Source: Nocardia sp. NBC_00565 (GTDB lineage Bacteria; Actinomycetota; Actinomycetes; Mycobacteriales; Mycobacteriaceae). From it: DNA of 64,000 bases. The position numbers and the translations under genes are program-made. Shown in pieces: positions 54,478 to 63,999 of the stretch (positions within the stretch are counted from its first letter, which is position 1; the number at the start of each line of letters is the position of its first letter). The stretch is from NCBI RefSeq assembly GCF_036345915.1, contig NZ_CP107785.1, forward strand, positions 248,001 through 312,000. The letters run 5' to 3'. Under the pieces are notes generated by a model that had not been told where the DNA came from, ran no database searches, and saw only the letters and a program-made list of their open reading frames with translations.

Positions 54478-54972
54478 TCACGAATCGAGCACCACCCGCA
54501 GCCGCCCCGCCAACTCCGCCGCCTGCCCCGCCGACCAGGGAATCACCCCGTTCTCCGCCATCAGCGCATGAAACTGCTGATGCTCATACGGCGTGCCGGG
54601 AGTAAGCGGCTGAATATGCCAGTGCACGTGCGCATTGCCCTGCTGACTGCCCAGCGAGAGCAGATAGGTGCGCTCCGACGGCACAACGGCTTCGACCGCG
54701 CGGGCAACTCGATAGACCACCGCCTGCAGCCGCAGATAGGCATCTTCCTCGAAGTCCCGGACCGCATGCTCGATATGCGCCTTCGGCGCCACCAGAACGT
54801 GCCCGTACATCGTCGGATACCTGCCGAGGAAGGCGATGTGCGCGCCGTCATCGAGCACAATTTCATGCTCGGACCCGGGAGCACCCGAGACCAACTCGCA
54901 AATGAAACAGGGCCCCGACCGCACCCGCTGTTGATACCCCGCCACATTGAACGGCTGCCGATCTTCGAGCAC
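54478..54972 (-). CDS. HIT-family nucleotide hydrolase/transferase
   Basis: 164 residues. The histidine triad is HVHWHI at about 115-120 and CFIC near residue 22-25 is the usual N-terminal zinc-like pair. HIT proteins hydrolyse nucleoside phosphoramidates or dinucleoside polyphosphates. GTG 54972 has GGGGAGG upstream. Co-transcribed with the VanX-like gene; divergent from recO. Confidence 0.88.
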   Translation of the reverse strand: MLEDRQPFNVAGYQQRVRSGPCFICELVSGAPGSEHEIVLDDGAHIAFLGRYPTMYGHVLVAPKAHIEHAVRDFEEDAYLRLQAVVYRVARAVEAVVPSERTYLLSLGSQQGNAHVHWHIQPLTPGTPYEHQQFHALMAENGVIPWSAGQAAELAGRLRVVLDS

Positions 54973-55069
54973 ATTGCCTCCCCAGATAGATCCGTCACGA
55001 TAGCCGCGAGCCAGCGCTGCTCGGCCGTGCTTGGAGGTCTGTGTCGCCTATTCGTGAAAGGATGGCGGG

Positions 55070-55840
55070 GTGCGTTTGTATCGGGATGAGGCGGTCGTGG
55101 TGCGCCAGCACAAGCTGGGCGAGGCGGATCGTATTGTCACGTTGCTGACGCGGCAGCACGGGTTGGTGCGGGCGGTGGCCAAGGGGGTGCGGCGGACGAA
55201 GTCGCGGTTCGGGGCGCGGTTGGAGCCGTTCGCGTATGTGGATGTGCAGCTGCATCCGGGGCGGAATCTGGACACGATCACACAGGTGCACACGATGGAG
55301 GCGTTCGCCGCCGACATCGTCGACGACTACGGCCGCTACACCACGGCCTGCGCGGTCCTGGAGACCGCGGAGCGGTTGGCCGGTGAGGAGCGCGCGCCCG
55401 CGCCGAAGCTGCACGCGCTCACCGCGAGCGCGCTGCGGGCAATCGCCGCCAAGCAGCGGCCGCACGAGTTGATCCTCGACGCATACCTGTTGCGCGCCAT
55501 GGGTTTTGCGGGCTGGGCGCCCGCACTGGACGAATGCGCCCGCTGCGCGACCCCCGGCCCGCATCGCGCGTTCCATGTCGCCGCCGGCGGCGCGGTCTGC
55601 GTGCATTGCCGACCACCCGGTTCCGCCACCCCGGCACCGGGCGTCCTCGACCTGCTGGTCGCTTTGCTGAAGGGCGAGTGGGATAATGTCGAGCAGGTCC
55701 CCGAACAGATCCGCAGACAGGCCAGCGGCCTGGTCGCTGCCCACCTGCAGTGGCATCTGGAACGCCAACTGCGCACCTTGCCGCTGATCGAGCGATCGAC
55801 CGCGGCGCGAGAATCCGCGACCGCGGGACAAACGGGCTGA
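55070..55840 (+). CDS. recO: DNA repair protein RecO
   Basis: 256 residues, GTG start. N-terminal OB fold ([36 protein letters not shown]) and a helical domain holding a four-Cys zinc site (CARCATPG ... CVHC). Loads RecA with RecF/RecR. It precedes uppS as in mycobacteria (Rv2362c-Rv2361c). Confidence 0.95.
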   Translation: MRLYRDEAVVVRQHKLGEADRIVTLLTRQHGLVRAVAKGVRRTKSRFGARLEPFAYVDVQLHPGRNLDTITQVHTMEAFAADIVDDYGRYTTACAVLETAERLAGEERAPAPKLHALTASALRAIAAKQRPHELILDAYLLRAMGFAGWAPALDECARCATPGPHRAFHVAAGGAVCVHCRPPGSATPAPGVLDLLVALLKGEWDNVEQVPEQIRRQASGLVAAHLQWHLERQLRTLPLIERSTAARESATAGQTG

Positions 55841-55923
55841 CGACAGCCGCTCGCGAACCGGAGCCGGCTGATGACTCGGTGGTCTGCACAAACCCTCCAC
55901 AACCATCAGGCAGGATAGTTGCC

Positions 55924-56748
55924 GTGATCCTCCGTCGAGACTCATCCGCGCCGACCAGGTCGGCCAGTGCACGGTCGGGTGCCGAGCGCGCCGTTCGTCC
56001 ACCGTCGCCGCACCCCTCGGGGGCCACGCCGCCGGAGTTGCCGCCGGAGTTGGTGCCCAAGCACGTGGCGCTGGTCATGGACGGCAACGGTCGCTGGGCG
56101 CAGGAGCGGGGACTGCCGCGCACCGCGGGCCATGAGCGCGGCGAGGCGGTGCTGATGGACACCGTCGAGGGCTGTATCGAGATCGGCGTGAAGTGGCTCT
56201 CGGCCTACGCCTTCTCCACCGAGAACTGGCGGCGCAGTCCGGAGGAGGTGCGCTTCCTGATGGGGTTCAACCGGGATGTCATCCGCCGCCGCCGCGACGA
56301 GATGCACGAGATGGGTGTGCGGGTGCGCTGGGCGGGCCGGCGACCGCGGCTGTGGCGCAGCGTGATCAACGAACTGGAGACCGCCCAGGAGCTGACCAAG
56401 GACAACACGGTGATGACCCTCACCATGTGCGTCAACTATGGCGGTCGGGCCGAAATCGCCGATGCGGCAAGGGAAATCGCGCGTCGGGTGGCGGCGGGGG
56501 AGATAGATCCGGAGCGGGTGACCGAGGCGACGGTCGCCAAATACCTGGATGAGCCGGATATGCCCGACGTCGATCTGTTCCTGCGCCCCTCCGGTGAATT
56601 CCGCAGCTCGAACTTCCTCATCTGGCAGTCCGCCTACGCCGAATTCGTCTACCAGGACACCCTGTTTCCCGATTTCGACAGGCGCAACCTGTGGGAGGCC
56701 TGTCTCCAGTACGCTTCGCGTGACCGTCGCTTCGGGGGGACCAAGTGA
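55924..56748 (+). CDS. uppS: (2Z)-polyprenyl diphosphate synthase
   Basis: 274 residues. Catalytic DGNGRWA ([13 protein letters not shown]), [17 protein letters not shown] and the C-terminal [24 protein letters not shown] (given as separate known blocks of the cis-prenyltransferase family). Makes the decaprenyl/undecaprenyl carrier lipid for wall synthesis at the membrane. GTG 55924 has AGGAT upstream; the frame to 55750 would overlap recO. The ATG-less N-terminal 35 residues are Ser/Pro/Arg-rich, as in mycobacterial homologues. Confidence 0.93.
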   Translation: MILRRDSSAPTRSASARSGAERAVRPPSPHPSGATPPELPPELVPKHVALVMDGNGRWAQERGLPRTAGHERGEAVLMDTVEGCIEIGVKWLSAYAFSTENWRRSPEEVRFLMGFNRDVIRRRRDEMHEMGVRVRWAGRRPRLWRSVINELETAQELTKDNTVMTLTMCVNYGGRAEIADAAREIARRVAAGEIDPERVTEATVAKYLDEPDMPDVDLFLRPSGEFRSSNFLIWQSAYAEFVYQDTLFPDFDRRNLWEACLQYASRDRRFGGTK

Positions 56749-56761
56749 ACGGCGGCACCAA

Positions 56762-57187
56762 ATGAACGGCACCGACATGGACGCAACAGTGACCCCCGAA
56801 CAAGAGCTACAGGCCCGGGCCGGCGCCTGTCTTTCGCTCTACGACGTCGACGTGCGCGTCGACCCCGAGGGTTCGATCGGCTTCGAGTACGAGGGCGCGC
56901 TGTGCTCGCTGCGCGCGGTGACCTTGGCGCCCGGCCTGGACGTGCTGACGCTGACCTGCGTGCTGGCCTGGGACCGCCCGTTGAAACCACAGCTGCACAA
57001 GCGAGTCGCCGAGCGCAACAGCGCGATTCAGTTCGGCTCGATCACGCTGATCAGTCGCGGCAGCGAGGCCGACGTGATTCTGCGCTACACCTTCCCGGCG
57101 GCGGGCCTGGATGACCAGGCGCTGGCCACCATGTTGCTGCTGGTGCTCTCCGGCGCGGGTAAGGCCAGACAGGGGCTGCTGCCCTGA
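56762..57187 (+). CDS. YbjN-like hypothetical protein
   Basis: 141 residues of the YbjN/type III chaperone-like fold (beta-rich: DVRVDPEGSIGFEYEGALCS; helical end LATMLLLVLSGAGKARQ). No catalytic motif. Conserved beside uppS in mycobacteria (Rv2360c, about the same length). The start follows a short near-repeat: ACCAAGTGAACGGC at the uppS stop and ACCAAATGAACGGC at this ATG. Confidence 0.7.
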   Translation: MNGTDMDATVTPEQELQARAGACLSLYDVDVRVDPEGSIGFEYEGALCSLRAVTLAPGLDVLTLTCVLAWDRPLKPQLHKRVAERNSAIQFGSITLISRGSEADVILRYTFPAAGLDDQALATMLLLVLSGAGKARQGLLP

Positions 57188-57190
57188 CGA

Positions 57191-57212
57191 TGCCATGACA
57201 GATGTCATGGCA
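57191..57212. promoter_or_regulatory. 22-bp perfect palindrome upstream of ABC/two-component operon
   Basis: TGCCATGACA (57191-57200), GA, TGTCATGGCA (57203-57212): ten-base arms. It starts three bases after the YbjN-like stop and 55 bases before the ABC ATPase start. It may be the binding site of the response regulator at 60494, or a terminator hairpin, or both. Confidence 0.65.
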
Positions 57213-57266
57213 GGTCGGTGACACTCGTGCGAGGTGCCGAACCCCCGATCGCGCGACTGTTGAGTT

Positions 57267-58229
57267 ATGACATCGGCACTGACAACCACGGCCATCTTCG
57301 CCGCGGCCGGGAGCTCGGGGAAGCATCGAGCGTCGTCCGCGATCGAACTGCACGATCTGCACAAGAGCTTCCGGCTCCCGGGCGGCGGCGAGGTGCGAGC
57401 CGTCGACGGACTCGACCTGACGATCGCGCCGGGGGAGATCGTCGCCTTCCTCGGCCCCAACGGCGCGGGTAAGACCACCGCCATCGATATGCTGCTCGGG
57501 CTGGCGAGGCCGGACTCCGGCAGCGTCCGGGTTTTCGGCGGCACGCCCGCGGAAGCCCTTGCACTGGGCCGTGTTTCGGCGGTCATGCAGTCGGGTGGGC
57601 TGCTGCCCGATCTGACCGTCGCCGAGACCGTGCAGCTGGTGGCCACGCTGCACGCGAACCCGCGCTCGGTCGAGGAGGTGCTCGCCCGCGCTGGCATCGC
57701 CGATATCGGCGGCCGCCTGGTCGGGAAATGTTCCGGCGGACAGAAGCAACGCCTCCGGTTCGCACTCGCACTGCTGCCGAATCCGGATCTGATCGTGCTC
57801 GACGAACCGACCACCGGTATGGATGTCGAAGGGCGCCGGGAATTCTGGAACGCCATGCGCGAGGACTCCGATCGTGGCCGCACCGTATTGTTCGCCACCC
57901 ACTATCTCGACGAGGCCGACGCCTACGCCGACCGGATCGTGCTGGTGCGCGCCGGCCGGGTGGTCGCCGACGGCAGCGCCGCCGAGATCAAGAATCTGGC
58001 CGCGGGCCGCGCCGTCAGCGCCACGTTGCCCGGCGCCGATCCGACCCGGCTGCTCGCGGTACCCGGCGTCGACCATGTCGAGCTGCGCGGCGATCGAATC
58101 CTGCTGCACACCAAGGATTCCGACGCCATCGCCCGCTATCTGCTCACCGAGACCACCGCGGTCGATCTCGAAATCACTTCGCACAATCTCGAATCCGCGT
58201 TCCTGGCGCTCACCACCGGAGAAAACTGA
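57267..58229 (+). CDS. ABC exporter ATP-binding protein
   Basis: 320 residues. Walker A GPNGAGKTT, Q-loop MQSGGLLPDLT, signature CSGGQKQR, Walker B LIVLDEPTTGMD, H-loop ATHYLDEAD, then a C-terminal DUF4162-like domain. DrrA/NodI-type importer of ATP energy for an ABC-2 exporter. The permease begins one base after its stop region (58231). The upstream palindrome and downstream two-component genes suggest drug or lipid stress response. Confidence 0.93.
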   Translation: MTSALTTTAIFAAAGSSGKHRASSAIELHDLHKSFRLPGGGEVRAVDGLDLTIAPGEIVAFLGPNGAGKTTAIDMLLGLARPDSGSVRVFGGTPAEALALGRVSAVMQSGGLLPDLTVAETVQLVATLHANPRSVEEVLARAGIADIGGRLVGKCSGGQKQRLRFALALLPNPDLIVLDEPTTGMDVEGRREFWNAMREDSDRGRTVLFATHYLDEADAYADRIVLVRAGRVVADGSAAEIKNLAAGRAVSATLPGADPTRLLAVPGVDHVELRGDRILLHTKDSDAIARYLLTETTAVDLEITSHNLESAFLALTTGEN

Positions 58230-58230
58230 T

Positions 58231-59013
58231 ATGACTACCCTTGCCCCACAGGCAGTTTCGACAACTCGGGTGCCGCTGGGCGGCCTCAGCCTCGGCTTCC
58301 TCCGTCTGGAGCTGCGCCGCATGCTCCGCAACCGCCGCACCCTGATCTTCACGTTGATCGTGCCGCCACTGTTCTTCGCCATCTTCGGCCTGCAATCCGA
58401 TGACAGGACACAGACTTTCGGTTCCGGCAATGTCACCGGCTACATCATGGTCTCGATGGCGGTCTATGGAGCGATGCTGGCCACCACCAGCGGCGGCGCG
58501 ATGGTCGCGATCGAACGAGCCCAGGGGTGGAGCCGCCAATTGCGGCTCACCCCATTGCGTCCGGTCGCCTACATCGCCACCAAGGTCGCCGTCGCGATGG
58601 TGCTCGGGCTGGGGTCGGTCACCGCCGTCTTCGTCGTCGGCGGCCTGCTCGGCGCCCACCTGACTGTTACCGCCTGGGTGAGCTGCTTCCTGCTTGCCTG
58701 GATCTGCTCCCTGGTCTTCGCCGCATTCGGCCTGTTCATCGGCTACCTGCTGCCCTCGGAGAACGTCATGCAACTGCTGGGCCCCGTCCTCGCGGGCCTG
58801 TCCTTCGCCGGCGGCCTGTTCATGCCACTGCACGGCTGGTTCGAGACGGTCTCCAAGATCTTCCCCACCAACGGTGTCGCCACCCTGGCCCGTATGCCGT
58901 TCGGCGATACCAGCGCCGCCTCGATCGTTATGGCGATCCTCAACGTCGTCGTCTGGGCCACCATCTTCGGCGGCGGCGCGGCCATCCTGTTCCGCCGTGA
59001 CACCGCACGCTGA
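58231..59013 (+). CDS. ABC-2 type exporter permease
   Basis: 260 residues with six hydrophobic helices after a short cytoplasmic N-terminus (RLELRRMLRNRRTLIFTLIV is the usual ABC-2 entry). Partner of the ATPase encoded just upstream; exports a hydrophobic compound. The 259 bases to the kinase gene hold nothing clear apart from a possible promoter. Confidence 0.92.
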   Translation: MTTLAPQAVSTTRVPLGGLSLGFLRLELRRMLRNRRTLIFTLIVPPLFFAIFGLQSDDRTQTFGSGNVTGYIMVSMAVYGAMLATTSGGAMVAIERAQGWSRQLRLTPLRPVAYIATKVAVAMVLGLGSVTAVFVVGGLLGAHLTVTAWVSCFLLAWICSLVFAAFGLFIGYLLPSENVMQLLGPVLAGLSFAGGLFMPLHGWFETVSKIFPTNGVATLARMPFGDTSAASIVMAILNVVVWATIFGGGAAILFRRDTAR

Positions 59014-59272
59014 GTTGCCCGGTAGCCCGAAGCCCGGCCGTCCGCCCGCTAGGGTGTGCTGCCGGGCTTTGCGTCGGCGGGGAGGTGCGGGGCGTGTGGC
59101 TGTTCGAGGCTGCCGTATCGGATGGGTGGGCCGTGCTCGGCGGTGACGCCGCGCGTGGTGTATCGCTCGTGTGGGTCCGAGCTGGTTCGGTAGCGTCGGT
59201 GCTCGTGATCAACCACTGTGCGCGCGACCGGGAGCCGGGTTTCGCGTGCGCACCGGCGGGGTGGGGGATCGG

Positions 59273-60460
59273 ATGGGTGTGAGGTCCGCGTTCGATTCGC
59301 TGCGGGGCGGTGGCGCATCCCAGTTGCTGGACAGGGTTGTGCAGGACGGCGGATTCTCGGTTCAGGGCAAGCGGCGCGGCTGGTTCGGCGGGCTGATGTC
59401 GGTGGCCTGGCTGTCCTACATGATCGGACCGGTCATCCAGGCCTGGGTGCGCGCGGACCAGCCGACCGCGAGTCTCGCGACCGCGGCCGTGCTCGCCTAC
59501 GCGGCGTTGATCGTCGGTTCCTTCATCGTCTTCCGCCGGGCCGACCGGAGTGAACCGCTCATCGAACACCCGGCCGACCTCCGACTGTGGCCGGTGCTCG
59601 CGGCCATGGCGACATGCACCGCGGCGTTGATCGCGCTGCTCGGCCCGATCGCCCTGCCCACCTTGATCTATGTCGGGGTGACGGCCGTGTTCCACATGCC
59701 GACGCGCGAGTCGGGATATGTGGCGTTCGCGGTCATGCTCGCCATGCTGCTGGTGCCGGTGGCGCTGCCGAGTCTGTCCGGTGTCCCGTTCTACGTATCG
59801 TTCGTACCCGTCGTGGTCTGGGCGGCCAGGCAGCTGGGATTGCGCGGTGAGCGGCTGGCCGAGCTGGCCAGGCGGCAGCGGGCCGAGCTCGCGATCGTCG
59901 AGGAACGCAACCGGGTGGCACGCGACGTGCACGATATCCTCGGCCATTCGCTTACCGTGATCACCGTGAAAACCGAACTCGCGCAACGCCTCATCGATGT
60001 CGACCTGGCACGGGCGAAGGCCGAGATGGCCGATGTCGAGCGGCTGGCGCGCGAGGCGCTGACCGGGGTTCGGGACACGGTCGGCGGTCTGCGTGAGGTG
60101 TCGTTGCGTGGTGAATTGGCCAATGCGCGGACGGCGCTCGCGGCTGCTGATATCGAGGCCACACTCCCGGATACGGTGCGACTGCCCGATAGCGGCCACA
60201 GTGAGTTGTTCGGTTGGGTGCTGCGCGAGGCGGTGACGAATGTGATCCGGCACAGTGCCGCCCGCCACTGCACGGTCACGGTGACCGAAGCCGGCATCGA
60301 GGTCCTCGATGACGGTCGCGGGCTGGGAACCGGCCTCAATTCCGGGTCGGGTCTGTCCGGACTGCGCGAACGAGTGCGGGCCGCCGGGGGAATATTGACG
60401 CTGTCGTCACCTGAGGGAGGTGGAGTTCGTGTGCGTGCCACGGTGCCCGCTGTCGAGTGA
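59273..60460 (+). CDS. sensor histidine kinase (HisKA_3, NarL-type)
   Basis: 395 residues. Four to six membrane helices (about 42-185), then HisKA_3 with phospho-accepting H220 in ARDVHDILGHSLT, and an HATPase domain (LREAVTNVIRHSAA; DDGRGLG; GLSGLRERV). Of the DesK/LiaS kind, where the membrane domain senses envelope state. ATG 59273 has GGTGGGGGAT upstream; the frame runs back to 59171 without coding look. RR gene follows after 33 bases. Confidence 0.92.
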   Translation: MGVRSAFDSLRGGGASQLLDRVVQDGGFSVQGKRRGWFGGLMSVAWLSYMIGPVIQAWVRADQPTASLATAAVLAYAALIVGSFIVFRRADRSEPLIEHPADLRLWPVLAAMATCTAALIALLGPIALPTLIYVGVTAVFHMPTRESGYVAFAVMLAMLLVPVALPSLSGVPFYVSFVPVVVWAARQLGLRGERLAELARRQRAELAIVEERNRVARDVHDILGHSLTVITVKTELAQRLIDVDLARAKAEMADVERLAREALTGVRDTVGGLREVSLRGELANARTALAAADIEATLPDTVRLPDSGHSELFGWVLREAVTNVIRHSAARHCTVTVTEAGIEVLDDGRGLGTGLNSGSGLSGLRERVRAAGGILTLSSPEGGGVRVRATVPAVE

Positions 60461-60493
60461 TCCGAAAATCGGCCGGATGGGCCGGGGCCGGGC

Positions 60494-61099
60494 ATGATCC
60501 GTCTCCTGCTTGCCGACGATCAAGCGCTGGTCCGCGGCGCGCTCGCCGCGCTGCTCGGTCTGGAGACCGATCTGGCGGTGGTCGCCGAGGTCGGTCGGGG
60601 CGACGAGGTCCTCGACGCGGTCGCGCGCACGACACCCGATGTGGTCCTGCTGGATGTGGAAATGCCCGGCATGGACGGCATCGCGGTCGCGGCGCAGTTG
60701 CACGCCGCTCATCCGGACGTGCGGATTCTGATGGTCACGACGTTCGGCCGACCCGGCTATCTGCGGCGCGCAATCGATGCGGGCGCAAGCGGATTCGTTG
60801 TCAAGGACACCCCTGCTCGCGAGCTGGCGGATGCGGTGCGCCGCGTCCACATGGGCTTGCGCGTCGTCGATCCGGCATTGGCGACCGAGACTTTGTCCGT
60901 CGGCACCTCGCCGCTGACGGCACGCGAACGCGAAGTCCTCGCCGCCGCGGCCGACGGTGCGACTGCGGGCGCGATCGCCAAACAGCTACATCTATCGGAA
61001 GGCACTGTCCGCAACCATCTTTCATCCGCCATCGGCAAGACCGGAACCAGCACCCGCGCCGAAGCGGTCCGCGCAGCCGAACGCCTCGGCTGGCTGTGA
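60494..61099 (+). CDS. NarL/LuxR-type response regulator
   Basis: 201 residues. Receiver domain with D8-D9, phospho-accepting D54 (VLLDVEMPGMDG), T82 region and K104; LuxR-type helix-turn-helix at about 138-195 (LTAREREVLAAAADGATAGA; LHLSEGTVRNHLS). Partner of the upstream kinase and, by operon position, regulator of the ABC exporter. Confidence 0.93.
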   Translation: MIRLLLADDQALVRGALAALLGLETDLAVVAEVGRGDEVLDAVARTTPDVVLLDVEMPGMDGIAVAAQLHAAHPDVRILMVTTFGRPGYLRRAIDAGASGFVVKDTPARELADAVRRVHMGLRVVDPALATETLSVGTSPLTAREREVLAAAADGATAGAIAKQLHLSEGTVRNHLSSAIGKTGTSTRAEAVRAAERLGWL

Positions 61100-61230
61100 G
61101 CGCTCGGCGCGGGACAGGAGCCACCGATTCGCCAGTCCGCTGCGGCAGGTCATGCACCGTCCGCATGCGGGCGTGCAGATCAGGCCGCCACGGGTGGACG
61201 CGGACTCTGACAGCCCGTGCGCCCAGCCGA

Positions 61231-61902
61231 TCAGTCGGCCGAGCGGGATGCGGACTCAACCGGCAAGCGCGTAGTGCGGGATGAGGTGCGCACAGCTTGC
61301 GCGGCGGGCTCACCGTAGGGCAGCAGGACCCGCACACCCTGGGCGAAGGTTTCCGGTTCGACATCGCCGATGATCAAGTGCTGCAACATGAATCCCGGTA
61401 ACAGGCCGATGATCGCGGTCGTCACGGCATGCGTGTCGGCCTCGGCGGGCAGCCAGCCCACCTCTTGCATCCGCTCGACGTACTCGTGCCAGCGGTCGCG
61501 CATGCCGAGGACGGCGGCCTTGACGTATTCGGCGGCCTCGGGGTGCACCAGCGCCAGCGCCCAGGCCTGCGGCGCCAAGCGCACCGTGCCGTCGGGGCCA
61601 CTGTGCGCGACGATGTATCGCGCGATGATGATGGTGAACTCTGCCGGGGTCGGCAGTGGATCGGTGCGGATCGCCTCGGTCATCACGGCCCGTAGTTCGA
61701 CCGTGGTCTCGGTCGCCAGCGCCGCGATGATGTCGTTCTTGCTCTTGAAGTAGCGGTAGACCGCCCCGGCCGAGAGGCCCGATTCGGTGAAGATGTCCTG
61801 CATCGAGGTCTCGTGGAAGCCCCGGCGGGCAAAGCAGAGCTGCGCGGCGTCGAGGATCTGCTGCCTGCGGCGTTCCAGGTGTTCGGCACTGACTCGGGGC
61901 AT
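61231..61902 (-). CDS. TetR-family repressor
   Basis: 223 residues. Helix-turn-helix at about 30-55 (TSMQDIFTESGLSAGAVYRYFKSKNDII) and TetR_C-type ligand domain. Divergent from the membrane-protein gene at 62005, with an operator overlapping its -35. Tail of about 18 residues is Ser/Arg-rich. Confidence 0.9.
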   Translation of the reverse strand: MPRVSAEHLERRRQQILDAAQLCFARRGFHETSMQDIFTESGLSAGAVYRYFKSKNDIIAALATETTVELRAVMTEAIRTDPLPTPAEFTIIIARYIVAHSGPDGTVRLAPQAWALALVHPEAAEYVKAAVLGMRDRWHEYVERMQEVGWLPAEADTHAVTTAIIGLLPGFMLQHLIIGDVEPETFAQGVRVLLPYGEPAAQAVRTSSRTTRLPVESASRSAD

Positions 61903-61915
61903 GGCTCCAAAGTAA

Positions 61916-61929
61916 AACGAATGCTCGTT
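61916..61929. promoter_or_regulatory. TetR operator with adjacent promoter
   Basis: AACGA (61916-61920), ATGC, TCGTT (61925-61929), followed at once by TTGACA (61931-61936), the likely -35 of the divergent membrane-protein gene. Confidence 0.6.
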
Positions 61930-62004
61930 CTTGACAAGTGTGATAGGCCGTGCGACGGTATCCAGATCGAAAGAGAACGGTCATTCGATTTTCGGGAGAA
62001 TGTC

Positions 62005-62982
62005 ATGAATACCATTCAGCGGGCGCTCGCCGTAGGCATCGGCGCCGCCCTGCTCCAGGCACTGATGCTGATCGCGTTCGCCTGGCCCGCGGCCCATATC
62101 GCGCCGCGTGATCTGCCCATTGCCGTCAGCGGTCCGCAGGCCGCGATGGTCGCCGACAAACTGGCCGAGCACGATCCGGACGCGTTCGACATCACCAACC
62201 CGGCCGACGAAGCGGCGGCCCGCGCCGCGATCGAGAACCGAGACGTCTACGGCGCCATCATCACCGGCGGCGGTGCGCCCCGCGTGCTGATCGCCTCGGG
62301 CGCGAGTCCCGTTGTGGCCCAACAACTCACCGCGATCGCCCAGCAGTTGTCCGGTGCACCGGACACGCCGGTCGAGGATGTGGTCGCCGCCGATCCCGAC
62401 GATCCGCGCGGTACCGCCTTCGGTGCGATGGTGCTGCCGCTGGTTATGTCCGGTATCGCGGCGGGCGTCGTGCTCAGCCTGCTGATTCCGGCAATCGGCG
62501 GCAAGGTGATCGGCCTGTTCACCTTCGGCATCGCGGGCGGTCTGCTGAGCATAGTGATCATTCAGGGCTGGATGTCGGTGGTACCCGGCCCCTATCTGAC
62601 CCTGGCGGCGGTCGCGGGTCTGGTGTCGTTCGCGGTCTCCGGTACGGTCGTCGGGCTCGCCGCCGCGATCGGCCGCGCGGGCATCGGCATCGCCGCGCTG
62701 ACCATGCTGCTGGTCGGCAACCCGTTCTCGGCCGCCACCTCGGCCCCGGAACTGCTCCCGCAGCCGTGGGGCACCATCGGCCAGTTCCTGCCCCCGGGCG
62801 CGGCCGCCTCACTCCTGCGCTCGGTCGCCTTCTTCGACGGCGCCGCCGCCACCAAACCGCTTGTGGTCCTGATCATCTGGGCCCTCGCGGCGCTTGCCCT
62901 GCTGGGTATCGGCGCGCTGCGTGGCCGCCGCGTGGAAACCAGCCCCACCCCGGTCCCGGCCGCGGATCCGGTCCCCGCCTGA
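62005..62982 (+). CDS. ABC-2/YhgE-like membrane protein
   Basis: 325 residues. One N-terminal helix (about 7-29), an extracytoplasmic domain (about 35-130; ADKLAEHDPDAFDITNPAD), then five or six helices. This topology is that of the YhgE/Pip or ABC-2 permease relatives. No ATPase beside it. ATG has GGGAGAA upstream. Under the divergent TetR repressor, so probably an inducible efflux or stress protein. Family assignment is loose. Confidence 0.7.
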   Translation: MNTIQRALAVGIGAALLQALMLIAFAWPAAHIAPRDLPIAVSGPQAAMVADKLAEHDPDAFDITNPADEAAARAAIENRDVYGAIITGGGAPRVLIASGASPVVAQQLTAIAQQLSGAPDTPVEDVVAADPDDPRGTAFGAMVLPLVMSGIAAGVVLSLLIPAIGGKVIGLFTFGIAGGLLSIVIIQGWMSVVPGPYLTLAAVAGLVSFAVSGTVVGLAAAIGRAGIGIAALTMLLVGNPFSAATSAPELLPQPWGTIGQFLPPGAAASLLRSVAFFDGAAATKPLVVLIIWALAALALLGIGALRGRRVETSPTPVPAADPVPA

Positions 62983-63001
62983 TATTCGGCCCCGAAATCC
63001 A

Positions 63002-63048
63002 CTGCAGACCACCATCACCCGGCAATCCGGGCGGATGGTGGCCTGCAG
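63002..63048. terminator. long bidirectional stem-loop between convergent genes
   Basis: CTGCAG (63002-63007) with CTGCAG (63043-63048), CCACCATC (63009-63016) with GATGGTGG (63034-63041), and CCCGG (63018-63022) with CCGGG (63027-63031) stack into one hairpin 20 bases after the membrane-protein stop. Confidence 0.75.
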
Positions 63049-63093
63049 GACGCCAGCCCCGGTTTCCCGAGTGATGGTGGCCGGTACCGGTTT

Positions 63094-63999
63094 TCAGCTG
63101 ATGGTGAACGAGAAGGCCGGGGTGGTGTCCTCGCCCTTCTTGGCGTCGTAGCTCACCACATACGTGCCGGTGGCCGGTGACGGAACCACGAAGACGACGT
63201 AATTCTTTGCGTTGTCGATGGTTTCGTTCGTATTCAGCAACTCGTTGATCGGTCCGCGAATATCGGCGGGCAGCGACTGACCGTCCGGCGTTTTCACGGT
63301 GAAGTAGTCGTAGAACACATTCAGCCCGCCCGCGGAGATCCCGGGCCCACCAATGATCTTGATGTGCAATGAGAGATCCATCTTGCCGCGTTCGTCCGAG
63401 GTGTAGCTCGGTGCGATTGTGCCGCCGGTGATTTCGATCGTGGTCTGATCCTGCACCAGTTTGCCGGTGACATTCAGTGTCTTGGGTGCGACACCCTCGA
63501 CCTGAGCCGAGGCCTGCAGCGGAATCTTGGTCTGATTGTCCGAGGCCTGCCCGTAGATCACCGTCATGGTGTCGAGCAGGTGCTCGGCATCATGCAGTGT
63601 CTTGACCGATGTGGTGACTTTGCCGGTGGCCGAACCCTTTCCGGGCACGGCCGGGGAGTCGAAGCTCGCTCCGCCGTCGACTTCCTTGTCGACCTGCAGG
63701 TAGGTGTTATTGCTGATGGTCTTGTTGTCGGGGGTGGTGTTCTTGTAGGTGATGTCGATCAGCACCTTGGCCCCGCCGAATTCGTCGGGCACCACGGTCG
63801 CCTTGTCCACCGTGATATCGAAGCCCTCGTACCAGCCGGTTTTGCCGATGGTCCGAACGGTCGACTGGCCGTTGTTCGCCCCCGGCTGCCCTTGGCCGAC
63901 CGTGCGCTGCGCGGAAGCGGGAGCCGAACTCGTCGGTCCCGCCTTGGTGTCCTTGTCATTGCACGCCGTCATGAACAAGGCGGACGTGCCGATGAGCAC
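63094..63999 (-). CDS. secreted lipoprotein of unknown function, 5' end cut by window edge
   Basis: At least 301 residues. The first visible residues are the end of a lipoprotein signal (LFMTAC, lipidated Cys at position 13 of the visible part), so about ten residues lie outside the window. A Ser/Ala/Gly-rich linker and a beta-rich domain follow (DITVDKATVVPDEFGGAKVL; NYVVFVVPSPATGTYVVSYD). Two Ig-like halves are possible. No family recognised. Anchored on the outer face of the membrane. Confidence 0.75.
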   Translation of the reverse strand: MLIGTSALFMTACNDKDTKAGPTSSAPASAQRTVGQGQPGANNGQSTVRTIGKTGWYEGFDITVDKATVVPDEFGGAKVLIDITYKNTTPDNKTISNNTYLQVDKEVDGGASFDSPAVPGKGSATGKVTTSVKTLHDAEHLLDTMTVIYGQASDNQTKIPLQASAQVEGVAPKTLNVTGKLVQDQTTIEITGGTIAPSYTSDERGKMDLSLHIKIIGGPGISAGGLNVFYDYFTVKTPDGQSLPADIRGPINELLNTNETIDNAKNYVVFVVPSPATGTYVVSYDAKKGEDTTPAFSFTIS

